Assembly (NCBI GenBank): GCA_036345935.2
Contig: JADWOT020001839.1
Location: forward strand, 31,001-95,000
Reading direction: 5' to 3'
DNA length: 64,000 nt
Origin: Taenia hydatigena
Taxonomy: Eukaryota > Platyhelminthes > Cestoda > Cyclophyllidea > Taeniidae
Part shown: piece after piece, positions 1 to 11,400 of the stretch
Position numbering within the stretch: the stretch's first letter is position 1
Layout: every line of letters begins with the position of its first letter
Notes under the pieces: generated by a model
The model's database searches: none
Told to the model about the DNA's origin: nothing
Seen by the model: the letters and a program-made list of their open reading frames with translations, nothing else
Position numbers and translations under genes: made by a program

Positions 1-3000
1 GAGGAAAAATTTTACTGGATATAGGCACACGCGTATGATGAGTGACAGATTTTAATCCAATAAAATACAGAAAATCTAATCATTTTGCCTTGTGTGTTAA
101 TTAAAATACATCATGTATCGCCTGAGATCAAAAATAACTACACATGCTCTTTGTAATTTTTAGGAAGCATGCAAATTGCTGATTGCATATTTTGTTAAGT
201 GAAACAAGTCTTCAAGTCAACAAACTCGCTCATCATTTCGAAGGTCATCAGCGGTAACTGCTTTCCACTTCGCTGGTAAATTGGATCCGTCGCAACGCTA
301 AAATGACATGATTGGGGCGGAAGTAGGCCACGTTTTTTGGGGACTTACCTTACATACTATGAATTACTTGGTAAAAATGGATTTACGGGACATGAATTTC
401 ACTAGAATGTACTGCGTCTGAGTGGAGCATAATTTGCTCATCATAAGTCCTTTGACGAAGGATTCAAGATCAGGATCCCTCCGTTGGCATTGCTTCGCAC
501 ATAACTGAGGTAAGAATGAATTGAATTATATGGGTTCTTACCATACTTGTCATGCGTTAACTAAAACTAACTACTCACCGAATTAATAGAATTCGCTACT
601 TATTACCAAAATTTTAATCATTAATGCTCAGTAAATTGCTTCATAGGAATCGCTTTAGTACCTACACCTGTATAAATGTTGGTCATTTTGGGTTATTTAA
701 TAGCTATGGAGTTATAGTTAGAAGCCTTCGTGGTAAGGCGAGAAAAGGATTTAATTACCAAATATCTGCTCACCACCATCGGAATGGTCAGAATGGGATT
801 AGCTTTCGACCGGTAGCTTAGATCAATGTATAGACAAGGCATTACACAAGTGAAGCAATACCAAATTAGACCAAGTGCACTGTGCTCTATGAATTTCTCA
901 CTTTAGTCTCAAAGTGATCATAATAAGACCCCGACTGTTAAATTACTGCCGTGCCAAAATGCATATTACTTTTGGAACGATAACGTGTTGTGCAATGCAG
1001 CTGGACTGAGAGTGAGTATTAAAGGAAGACCAGGATGCACCATATTTTGCTCATTTAAGCTGTAATTGCTAAAGATTAGGTATTAAGTGTTAGACTACTC
1101 GCGTTCCAGTAAAGTACAGATCAATTGTGTGACATCGATGGTTAAGTGTCCTATTTTGCCAAATTTAAAATAATGCAAGCATATAGAGCAGCGTCATTTT
1201 CGTTTTATTTAAATTCAGAGCCGACCTAAATTATGTTCTAGCAGCTTATTCCACTTAGTAACTGTTTGCGGCAGTTCGCCTATCAAGTTGTAAGAAATAG
1301 GGTTTGGCTGATTATAAGAGCGCCCAGGATGGCACAGATAGTTGACAAAGGACGAATGCGCACTTTCAAACAATCGGCTACCTTAGTAACCAGAATTGAT
1401 TGAATTTGAAAGCCATACTCATGACATGTTCTGTAAATGCTGTTAACAAGGGTACAGAGCAAAACCCTTTTCTCTCCCATTCAATCCAAAATCGGCCGGA
1501 AATGAAACTCACCATTCTGCTTAATTCTGTACTTGCTTGTAGCATTTCTTGTTCAAATATCTGGCAATTTTGGCATGTCCGATACATAGAGGGTCCGTTT
1601 TAACAAAGAAAGTTGTGAGTGCAAATATATGCAATTTTGATCATGACTTGTACAATACTAAGACTTAGCAGTAGTAGGCTCTCTTCTGCATTTTTTTGAC
1701 GTAGCGTAGTGATCCTATTTCCTCAACGAACTCGGAACTATTGAACGGATAGGACTCCGTTTACTTTTATCCACATTGATGTAAAATTTCTTAGACTTGG
1801 AAATCAGCAGCTCGTTACCTTCTGTAAGGGATCGCAGCAGTCCCCATTTTAAAATTGCACACCGTAGGTGTGGTCGAGGGGAAGGGTATCTATCGTGGCA
1901 AGGAAAGTTGGGACATTGCAGGTCTAGGGATGAGCTCTATTCCATCTGTTTTGATCTCAAGTTGCTTAGGTCTGAGATAATGCAGATTACTTCCTTTTGT
2001 AAATTCTTGCAGTAGGTCTCGCTATAAAATTAGGCGATGTCAGTGCAATTAAAATGCAAATTGTCTATATTAGCAAGGAGAGCCTAGAAAGTACGGCAAT
2101 AAGGGAAAATGAAAAAATAAGGAAAGGTTTTTGCACTCGGGACAAAGATAAAGTAGTTTAAATTTAAACAGTGACGATGCGGATGTGTGAGAATATGAGA
2201 TAAAGGAAGGGAAAAAATCAAGCTCTTTTCATTAAGCCAATTGCTTTATAAATCACTGTCAAGTGGCTAGATGAGTGGACAAGTGAATCAGTGTTGGAGA
2301 GGATGGAAGAAAGTAGGAAAGAAGTGAAGAACACTGCACTGCAGCTCCATATCCACGACTTCTCACCTCTTCGCCTCATTTTCTATCACCCCTATTCTCT
2401 TTTGGCTAAGCGTTTCTGTTGCTTTACTCCTATCGAAGAAGTGCATGGACCAATATTGTCATCCGTAATAAAAAAATAGCATTTGTCTAAGCATAGAATT
2501 AAGGTACGCATCATAAAATGTCTTTTTTCCTTAAATCAATAGCATTCTTGAGGGGTAGGTCGCCGATTTCTCGTATCAACATTCTACCCTGCACACTTAC
2601 TTTCCATGTCTCAAATATGCTCTGAATCCCAAATAAGCAGCAGCTTTAGTAGGCCTGCTAGTGTAAATTAACTTGCAACCGCACCATGTCCTACTGCAAA
2701 GGCACAGTAGAACGGTACGCAAGTCCAGGCTTGACCAGATCCGGCTAATTTGGAACGAATCAGAATCGACAAGATTGGCGACCGAGGCCAGATTATGATA
2801 AGCTCGAGTAAGGCGGCCTATACGTTACCATTTAAGCCAGCCCTAACACTCAAATGTGGCCCGTCTAATTAACTTGACGCAAATTCATGCCAAGTGGCCG
2901 TCTCTTTCTTGCAGACATTAGGGACCGAGGCACGAAGACTAGAAGTGTCCGATGACGTCTTCGAAATAGATGGAGAGGAGCTTTCTTGTCTGCGTCTCCT

Positions 3001-3955
3001 TTCTCATGCCCCACTCCAACGCATCTTCGGTGAGTGTGTCCTTTGTCGTCCACTACGCTCTACAAGCTTAAACGTATTGCGTCTTGCATTGCGCCAAACT
3101 GTGTGTTCTTCGCATGCAACTAATTCGGAAGGAGGAGTGAGTACACCCACCATTTTAGCTCCTTCCCTTTATTTCTCCACTTTGGTGTCACGATAACGTT
3201 TCTTACCTCTGCCTCCTCTGCTCTTCTCTCACCTTTTCCTTCTGCCTCATTGTCTGTCAGCACTCTCTTTGTAGGCTTCCCTTCATCTTCTCACTGGTCT
3301 CAATCTCGATTGTGACATGGTTAAATAATGCACAGATTCATAATCGAGATCAAACCAGCACAGGTTGGATTAAATCTGACTCAATCAAGCTCCACTTAAA
3401 AAACCGGTTCTTGTTTTAGCAGTGCTTTAATTGAATTACCATCAGCTCTCAATTTTATTTTTCGTTCTGTCACTTTAGTTTGTCCTACATCATCTTGCCT
3501 CATTTCCGTATCCTACTTCTACTCCTCTTTCGCTTACCCTTTCTGGAGCAAAGTTGCGAACCAGTCGAATTCCTACCTGCCTATCTCACCTCTCAATCAT
3601 GTTTTTTCTGTAGAGAATCCCTCCACCCGACGCTCTACAATAACGAGTAAGAATGTGCGCTTTTGCTCTAGAAAGCCTACTCCGTTCTCGCTATGTATCT
3701 ATGCCTGTCTATTTGTTTGCCCAAATCTGTGTGTGCGGCATTGTCCACTTTCACTTTTGTTCACTTGGAGAGTGGCCTTAATTGGCGTCCTACGCTAACA
3801 GGCAGGAAATTGTGTGTACTTGTGTGGGTGTGGGTGTGAAGGCACATTATCCTCACCCACGTCAACTAACTTGTCCTTCTCCTCGACCAAATCGACTACG
3901 AAGAGAGCGCTGGTAGACGATTAAGTAGGAGGAAAAGGGGAGAGAAGAGTAGAGG
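1..3955 (+). repeat. Module E0, first of three diverged copies
   Basis: The segment is matched by eye at 56455-58765 and, for its right part (about 2550-3930), at 61125-62430, all in the same orientation. Landmarks include the hexamer-rich ACACGCGTATGAT near base 30 (again near 56480), the AAGCAGCAGC block near 2635 (near 57495 and 61215), and GA-rich text near 3900 (near 58695). The 56 kb copy lacks about 1.6 kb corresponding to 840-2540. The copies differ by many substitutions and small indels, so they are old. No transposase, terminal repeat or RNA gene was recognised. The left edge runs out of the window. Confidence 0.75.
2915..3029 (+). other. Exon-like segment in module E0, unrecognised
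   Basis: A polypyrimidine tract ending in TTGCAG precedes, and CTTCG then GTGAGT follows, a 115-base open segment, so it looks like an internal exon. The open frame contains DDVFEIDGEEL and PLQRIF. The copy near 57770-57885 keeps both splice-like ends, but an indel destroys the frame. The copy near 61550-61650 is more diverged and has lost the donor. I do not recognise the product. The loss of frame in the copies argues against a conserved protein, so this may be a relic exon or chance. Confidence 0.25.
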
Positions 3956-5035
3956 AGTGTTGCCATTGCCTTCCCTTCGTAGAGATTTGTTAAAACTTAG
4001 GCTAATTTGCTTAATTTATTTTGCATGCGACCTCATCACCACAGGAGGCTTGTCCATCATGCACAAACAGATGATTTTGGAATGCTATTCCAAGGGGAAG
4101 TGTCAGGTCCATCCCTGCGATACGCGAGCTTTTGACCGCACAACTTTGTGACTGGACGTTACTTTGCAGGCCCGATTAAAGCATTTTGGTATTTAGCTGT
4201 TGTTTGGCGTTCTTATTTGTGTCATAAAATGCATCACAGGTGTTGGATTGCATCCAGAAGAGGATGGCAGAACCAGTTTCCAGTTTAGTGTTGAACGCAT
4301 TTGTTTTCCGCTGTATATGCGGTTCTTGCTGGTCGTAAATTGTTGCGTTTGTTAGGTTTTTATTACAGTTTTGAGATGTTACTTCATTCGTAGCAACGTC
4401 TTTTGTAATGCCTTAAGCTCTCCCCACTAACGCATTTTATTCGGCCGTCAAAACTTGAAAACTTCACTTTGTTAATAGTAGCAGTAGTGGTACGTTAAAA
4501 CCGTGCCAACACGCGAGTGTCTGCATTGGAGACACTCTGGTTTCCTCCGTGAGTGATGGCATCCTCCCGTTAGGGTAATACCGCGTACTGATCTGCTCAC
4601 CTCACTGGCAGAAGGTCGGCGTTGGGTTCATGAGTGACGTGTGGGCTAAGCGCAATCACGACTGTGGTGGTGGTGGCCAAAAGGATGTAAAATGCTATCA
4701 GATGTAGCGTTTTTTGCAACGAAGGCGTGCAATCTGTATGGGTCAGAAAGAGGTGGTGAGATCAATGAGTTAATTGCCTGCATGTGTATCGCCTGTGCTC
4801 TTCTCAACCAGCGCCTCGTTGCTGACACACCGCACAAGTCTGTTCATCAGTCGATGGATCGATAAAATCAGTAAGACCACCTGCTGTGCAGTAGCCGTAA
4901 TTCTGTTACCATTTGGTTAGTCTATCGATTCATGTATCGATCGATGGGACTGCGGGGTGAGCTGAGCCTAGAAAAATCTAGCAGATAAATGCGTGAACGC
5001 AGAGGCGCAATTCCGTGCAAATACACTTTTACTTT
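3956..5035. other. No gene recognised
   Basis: About 1.1 kb between module E0 and copy C. It contains a short GTG-rich run near 4665 and a few short open frames with no family resemblance. Nothing supports a gene here. Confidence 0.5.
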
Positions 5036-5430
5036 TGACGAGGTCATGGTTCGTTATTCCGGTCTGCACGTGTGTGCGTTTCCATCACGGAGCTCTTCCC
5101 CTCCTGTGTATCGTGCCACACTTTCCTCTAGTTAAAGGCATAATCGGATGGGTTTCGTGTGCTTTTACATTGTCTCAGTAGTTGCATCAAACTCATACTT
5201 GCAAAGCCTAGCATTGCTGCACACTGTAGGAGAGATCGAGCCAGTGGTCACATGACTTGGACGCTGTGCTGCATTCACTGCATTGTACTGCAAGGACAAA
5301 AGAGAGGGAAATGCTGTTTGAGTGTTATGCATAATAAGGAAGTACGAAAATGGTATGTTATCAAACCTACCCTTCGTCACTGTCTGACCGAGAAAAAGCT
5401 CTCGGAATGTGTTATGTTTAAGTGAGTCAT
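5030..5430 (-). pseudogene. USP-family deubiquitinase relic, copy C
   Basis: Two pieces typical of the ubiquitin-specific protease (peptidase C19) catalytic domain are readable on the minus strand. Near 5375-5425 the segment FRELFLGQTVTKG, followed by GTAGGT, resembles the LF-G segment that precedes the zinc finger of USPs. Near 5045-5110 a segment with YTGGEELRDGN then HTC resembles the family block around the finger cysteines (LExFTxEExLxGxxxYxCxxC). A stop follows immediately. No Cys box was found in this copy. It is broken and incomplete. It is the same relic as in copies A and B, where the match is clearer. Confidence 0.5.
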
Positions 5431-8400
5431 GTGAATGCTCTTGCACTGCCAGTAGATAACCGTGAGCAACTTCGTGACAATGGAAGTGTGGTAATTCTTA
5501 GATGACTGCAAGGAATTGTAGCCGCCACCAAATCAGCTCAATTATGTCGCCATCTACCCACTGCCTTCCATCAAGCTAAACCCATATGGCACAGATCATT
5601 TCCACTCTTTACCATGGTAGGTAAATGGTGACATATTATCACGGATAAGCCTCTAAGACCGATTGTAAGTGTTGCCTCCATTTGATTCCACTGAAAGCCG
5701 TCTGTGGTCTGCTTCGTGTGTAACAAAAAATTTTAAAATTATTAGATTTAAGTCGTGAGCAGATAATATCCATATGCGAATAAGGTCAGCTTTATATCAG
5801 TGTGGCATTGCAGCCCATAGATATCTTTCAACAATCATTTGGCCATTCTGATGCTGCCTGTTTGTCCTCTCGTGACCGATTTCAAAAGCACCCCTTTGTG
5901 AGTATCGTCCTGACCTTTTAACTAGCTCATTCCAATTACGTAGCTGACGTTGTACCCCTGCATGAAGTAAAGTAGCCCACATAGCCATTCCACTAAGTCC
6001 GTAAGTCATCCGAGGTATCTGTCACACATCTCGAAGGACGCGATGTTGAGCTGTCGACGTACTTAGCCTATGAGCCTAAAGCGCCTGTAACAGGCCCAAC
6101 TTAGTCTTCCTCAAATTGACAATGGCCTTTTGCTTTCTAACCAAACGTTTTTTGTATTACATGTCAGCAAACAACCTCTCGCATTCACTTTTGCCTCTGT
6201 CAAGTCAGTTAACTTTTGACTTTCTACAATCAAGGCGAGAAATAAAGGAGAGAGTCATGAGATCATTCTGCAACATTTCGAAGGTGTATAAGACAACACC
6301 GTCTCTTTAAAAACAAGCAAGCAAGCAAAGGAAACCATAGTGTTGCAGGACATCGCACGACCTCAACACTCACTGTCTCATCCTCGTCCTCTTCATTTAC
6401 CGCAAGTAGACGCTTGTCTGGCCTTGAGACTCTGGACAATCGTAGTCAGGATATGTTAAATGACTGAGCAGCGGACTGGTTGTGCTGATTTCTAGAGTTG
6501 ATTCGCTCACCAAATGTGCTACTTTCTAGCTTACGCCTCCTTGAGAGCATCCATTCAATACAATGGACTTTTATCACTCATTTTGTTTTATGCAAAAACA
6601 TCTTTAGCTATGTTAAGATAGTGGAAGTTGTGGCAACTTGCTGTGCGACAGATGATTCTGCTCTGATCAGAAGCACCCAGTGATCGGTTTGTTTGACCGA
6701 ATGTTTGGTTGTCTGACTCTTCTGACTCATTTTTTATGAGGGACTTTGGAATCGAATAGATGCAACAATGGGGTGGAAACCACTTTATCAGTGCTATCAG
6801 AGTCCAGACTACAATTGCTAATGCTAACAAGTGCAGAGGTTCGCCGCGTGATTGATTGTTTGAGTAGGGCTGTCAGAATAAGGAGAATACGGAATTTTTT
6901 GTTTTCGTTAGTGATAAACTTACATAATGCCGGATTCGTAAATGTGAAACCCAACTCACACCCGACTCTGGCTTAAAGCGACTTTCTCCTGATGAACAAT
7001 AACTTAAGTCCAAAGCTGTTGGTGCTTTGGCGAAGTGTTGAGGTAAGTGTAGCATCCGGAGGCTTTCCCCAAGACGAACCTTAAGGGGTGCAATGCCGAC
7101 GTGCAGAGCAACTAAGGGTAGGGTGGTCCACCGACGCAACGCAGATGTTTCAGGATTGTTGCGCAGATGGAAATTAAAGAAAAGGGGTCTTGACTTTTCC
7201 TTTTCTACTTAAATGCCGTTTGTTTTGAGAAAAACCAAGGTGTTTAAATCTACACAAAGCTACTCAACTCCTCCTCTTCGAACAAAATAGCAGCCCTTTC
7301 AAATAAGCAAAGATATTACGATTGGCTACAAAGAACGGTCATTATTTTGGAGACTTCGTTATGCCATATTGAGAAGATAAGTGACAGGGGATTCATTGCA
7401 ATCATTGTGAGATTGTTCAATTAATGCAGCTGATGTAAGCCGCAAAAAGGAAGACTTTGCTTGGTAGACTGCCTAAAAAACACTCGGCTGAATAGCAGAT
7501 GTAACGGGAAGCGGAGGTCCACCAAATAGCAGGCGTCCACAGTTGCACAAAAACAGCAAATTGACCATGCGATTCCCACTGCCAATTTAAATGCCAATTT
7601 TACTTTTCAATGCTACTTTTTCTCACTCGAACTCAACCCTTGTTTGTCACAAAGTGTGTGAACAAAAATATGGCTTGTAAATTTCGCTAAATGATGGATT
7701 ATATGAGATACAATTACCCTCACACATTTACTAGGTTGATGCATAGAGTAATTATTGAGGCTATGAAGCTCTCTCTTACTCCTTGTGGACAGCGTGACCA
7801 TTCGCTTGAACCTTAGACGGCTCCTGGTGTGAACGCTTTTCAATGGACTTCGCAGCTGTTCCCATATGCTTGCACAGTGCCTTTAGCGGGCCACAAAATA
7901 TTTGCTATTGTGAGGATAGCATGGTTAACGCATAACCTGAGTAGCTTTAATCGTCCCTCGACCGCCAAGTGCTAACGTATGTCCCGTGCGATGGTTAGGC
8001 TGATTTCATACTTTCTGAATGATTTGACGTTCGCTAGGGAGGGCTAAAGTTTGTCCTGCTGAAGCCTCAGATTTCATGTCGCGGTTACCAGCCCAAGGTA
8101 GATCGGTGTTGTTAAATACTGAGACGGTGAGTAATTTAGGTGTAGAGGAAAGTTCAAGTGTAATCCGCTTTGCTGTTAGACGAGAGGAACCTTACCGGTA
8201 ATGATCGAAGTTTTACCGCCATGTGGACGGATCCTGTTGGCTTTATTTGTGGGGGCATTACTTCCATCATCACAGGAAGAACATTATCCGCCGCCATTTT
8301 TCAACTACCACTTCCAAGCTCTTCGTTTAGTCTCTAGCTACAAGTACATGTTTAACTCCTTGACAATCTTAATTTGCTTTTTACCTAAGACCCATCGATA

Positions 8401-9815
8401 CAATGTACGCATAAGAAATGAAGAGCTTGAAGGACAATTTATGAAGCCATGACATCGGTGCATATGCTACGCATTTCCATATTAGGCTCCAGCTAGCAAA
8501 TACGATTGGCGACTTTTACTTAGTTGGCTTAGCAAACTGAGCTGCTTAACTTCTCTGTCACCTTTCCTCTCGTTTACCTTGATGTTCCCTCCGTTGGTTT
8601 AAGCTGAGGACACCCGATCCATCCAATTCAAGATGCGTTTTCTTTCTTCTCCATCATCTGCATCCACTTTTGTTGTTGCAATATGTGGCTTGCAATGCAT
8701 TTGGCTAATTATCATCTCAATCCTACTGATTCGCGACACTAATGACAAAAATGGTAGAATTCAAGGCTAGAAAATGTATAATCGGTGTAGAGATGAGGTT
8801 AAGTGTTGCCGACATGGTTTGGAATCCTCGTCGCATAGCTGATGTACACAGTCAGCCATCCCAAAGTAGTTAAGGCTGCAAGGAAAACATTCACAGATTA
8901 ACCTCATTAGTCATTAACATTTACGTGCGGCCCCAAAAATTTTCGATACGACACGCCGCTGTTCTTTTATTCATTTCACTAGGGTTTGAGTTTCATCCAG
9001 CTTTATATAACAGATAGGAGAGGGGATGGAAGCGTTTCAGCTATCTGTTGTGCCCTTCCTTTCCTCCTAGACCGCTGGCCCTAGACGATGACCGCTTAAG
9101 CAGAGGGGGAGGGGATCCGTTAGAGTAAGCTGTGGAAAGTCTCTTCAACGTGGCCTCGATTGTCTCCATAGAAGGAGCTACGAATTGATGGATGATAATG
9201 GCTGATCGAGGCTGCTTTTGTACTTTAGTTACAACTAAGTGTGACCTCAGATCCTACACCCCAAAAGCGTTTACCTCGTAGGTGATTAGTGATGACACTA
9301 GAGTTGAGTTGTTATAGTTTTCGGTTTTAATAGTGTCATCGAAGAAAATGAGAAGCGTTTCATCCTCGGGCTACTGCGGTCATATAATGGATCAGTTAAG
9401 ACAGGAAGTGGGTGTTGAGGGCACGCAAAATGTGTTCCATGCTCCGTGTAGGAGTTCGGTCTACCCTTCTGATGGACAGACATTATGAGATGAAGGACAA
9501 TTTAATTTTTTTTCCTGACAGAACTTCACTGCCTATCCCTCTCTCTCGCAACTTTATTTGCTGAAACCCAGTTTGGTTGACACCAATCCATGCGTGTTTC
9601 GGGTGGGAGTGAGGCCAATCGAGGCAGTATTGAGCTGCCTTCTGGCGATGAGATTCGTGTCCAAATGTGAGTAAAGTGATTTAGTGCTTTTGATGTGCTT
9701 ATTGTAAGATGCTGATCAAGCCAATTCGTCCATGCGAAAGGGGATTTCAGGAAGTGAACTGACCTGCGAACCTTGAAAGCAACCTTAACCATGGACCCAA
9801 TTCTGCTAAACATTA
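5040..9815 (+). repeat. Segment copy C (USP-side part only)
   Basis: It is collinear with about 10600-15660 (copy A) and with parts of 41620-45500 (copy B). Examples: the text near 5060 (TTTCCATCACGGAGCTCTTC) returns near 10620 and 41670; the ACATGTCAGCAAACAACCT block at 6160 returns at 12270 and 43125; the GAGGTAAGTGTAGCA block at 7040 returns at 13190 and 44035. C lacks the homeobox gene and RyR tail that follow in A and B. Short minus-strand reading frames are partly preserved between copies, for example an acidic stretch (NEEDEDETV) near 6370-6440, which in A (near 12540) reads NEENEDETE. This suggests remnants of coding exons. Confidence 0.8.
9537..9680 (-). pseudogene. Short conserved frame, possibly an RNase H relic (copy C)
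   Basis: The minus strand reads MDWCQPNWVSANKVARERD, which loosely resembles the C-terminal RNase H signature of non-LTR retrotransposons (W-P-H-GxxGNExAD). The same frame is present in copy A (15404-15530) and, with a stop, in copy B (45290-45400). The resemblance is short, so this is a weak call; it could equally be a relic exon of the neighbouring USP-like gene. Confidence 0.25.
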
Positions 9816-10199
9816 CCCAGACGTTTCGATGGATGTTCAGAAGGGCACTTATTCGCCCAGCTCCTCCGAACCTTGCATGTGTGAGCTAAGCGATTGCTCT
9901 GACAACAGAGTCATCATAGTTTGAAGGAGGTAGAGCATTGGATTGAGGTGGGTGCAAACGACAACGAAGTTTCTGCATTTTAGGAACCAGAGTTGCTGCT
10001 ATTCATTAGAGATAAGATTTGCTAACACAATGGCATTTCAATGGTGAGGCATTGTCAGGAGGCTCACAATGCATGGTTCGAAATTCTAACCATTCGAAAG
10101 CCACGATTGATAGGTTTTCCTTCCTTCTTCCAATTGTTTGCATATCGTAGCAACTCGCTTACTGAAGCGTAGTCAGTAGTAGTTTACATTGTACATGTA

Positions 10200-10350
10200 G
10201 CTACAGCGAAGCACGTATAAAATGCGACTGATGGTATGTGCGTCTGGTTTATTGTGCTCAGTACAAAGGTGTGGGGAATGGGATTATTAGTCGCAGCTGC
10301 TAGTGCATTCTGGACCTGATTTTCTGACAAATGATGTGGAAATTGTGTTA
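10200..10350 (-). other. Short open frame shared with copy B, unrecognised
   Basis: The minus strand reads ENQVQNALAAATNNPIPH, then TINQTHIPSVAFY. Copy B (about 41255-41380) reads EKQVQNVPAAATNNLIPY, then IINQTHLPLVAFY. The substitutions are mostly conservative and the frame is open in both, which hints at a formerly or currently coding exon. It lies just downstream (in the minus-strand sense) of the USP relic, so it may be one of its C-terminal exons, but I cannot assign it to a known domain. Confidence 0.3.
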
Positions 10351-10544
10351 AATTTTTACCTGTCCAACAGAGCCCTAATAACTAATTCGGCGCAGTTAAT
10401 GCTTAGCGCACTTTAAATGGCAGTCGCTTAGGCGAAGATTGCGTTTGTCATCGAGCTACCCTAAGTGGACCGTGATTGAAAGGATTTCAACTCCAAGAGG
10501 GAAGTGATGGTAAGTTCACTAACTTGTTCATTCAAGAAATGAGA

Positions 10545-11400
10545 ATGGGAGGGGGTGGATGGATGAGAGTGAGCCTTGTGACCAACTGTGGCTTTTTGCA
10601 GGCGCCTCACGTGTATGTGTCTCCATCACGAAGCTCTTCCTCTACGGTGTATCTTTCTATAGTCTCCTTTAGTAAAAAGCATAGTCCAAGAGTCTTATGT
10701 GCATACTCGCAAAGTCTTGGATTGTTATTGACTTAAAGAGAGATTGAGCCAGTTATCATGCGATAACGCGGCACACACTGTATTTTACCGCAATAAAAAC
10801 TCGAAGGCGAGTTGTTTAAAGGTTGGTTCGCTTGGTTGACTAGTTGAAAAGGAGGATATCATTTAAACCAACACTCAGTCTTTGTCAGACTAACAAACAG
10901 CTCCGAATGATGTTATGATTTGAAGAGTTAGGTGAACGCTCCTGCTCTGCCATTGCAGCATTCCTTCCTCTAAGATTAAGCAAAGACATAAGCCGATCGT
11001 GAGCATCTTCGTAGCAACCGAATCGCAGGGAGTTGCAGACCACCGCAAGGCACCAATTGGCTCTGCTAAATTCACTCATTTATGTCGCTGTCTACCCGCC
11101 GGCTTAAATTATATCAAGCTCACTTGGCACTGAGTAGACGAGTTTTCCATTGACTCGCCACTCACAATATCTTCTGCATCATACGCCTTTCACGGTAGTC
11201 TGAGAACACTGAGTCAACAAAATAACTTAGTCTTGCAATCAACACAACCCTGAAGATCACTGGCGTGCCGATGTGAATGCAATGCCAGTGGCCCTGTCAC
11301 CATGAGAGGCTGAAGAACGGCATTGGCGCAGCGGTTTCTACCATAATTTCGTGATCTAATATTTGGCCTGGCAAGGGTTGAGTGACCACCCCTGTTTAAT
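10545..11400 (-). pseudogene. USP-family deubiquitinase relic, copy A
   Basis: This is a remnant of a ubiquitin carboxyl-terminal hydrolase of the USP (C19) family, read on the minus strand. A Cys-box segment near 11290-11360 reads RNYGRNRCANAVLQPL, against the family pattern GLxNxGNTCYxNxVLQxL. The catalytic Cys position is Arg (CGC at 11331-11333). Near 10885-10925 is a diverged LF-G segment. Near 10545-10690 the reading LLKETIERYTVEEELRDGD is followed by a TGA where the first finger Cys is expected, then GACKKPQLVTRLTLI. The order matches the family. The nonsense codon, the lost catalytic Cys and the missing remainder (including the His box) make it a pseudogene. Confidence 0.6.
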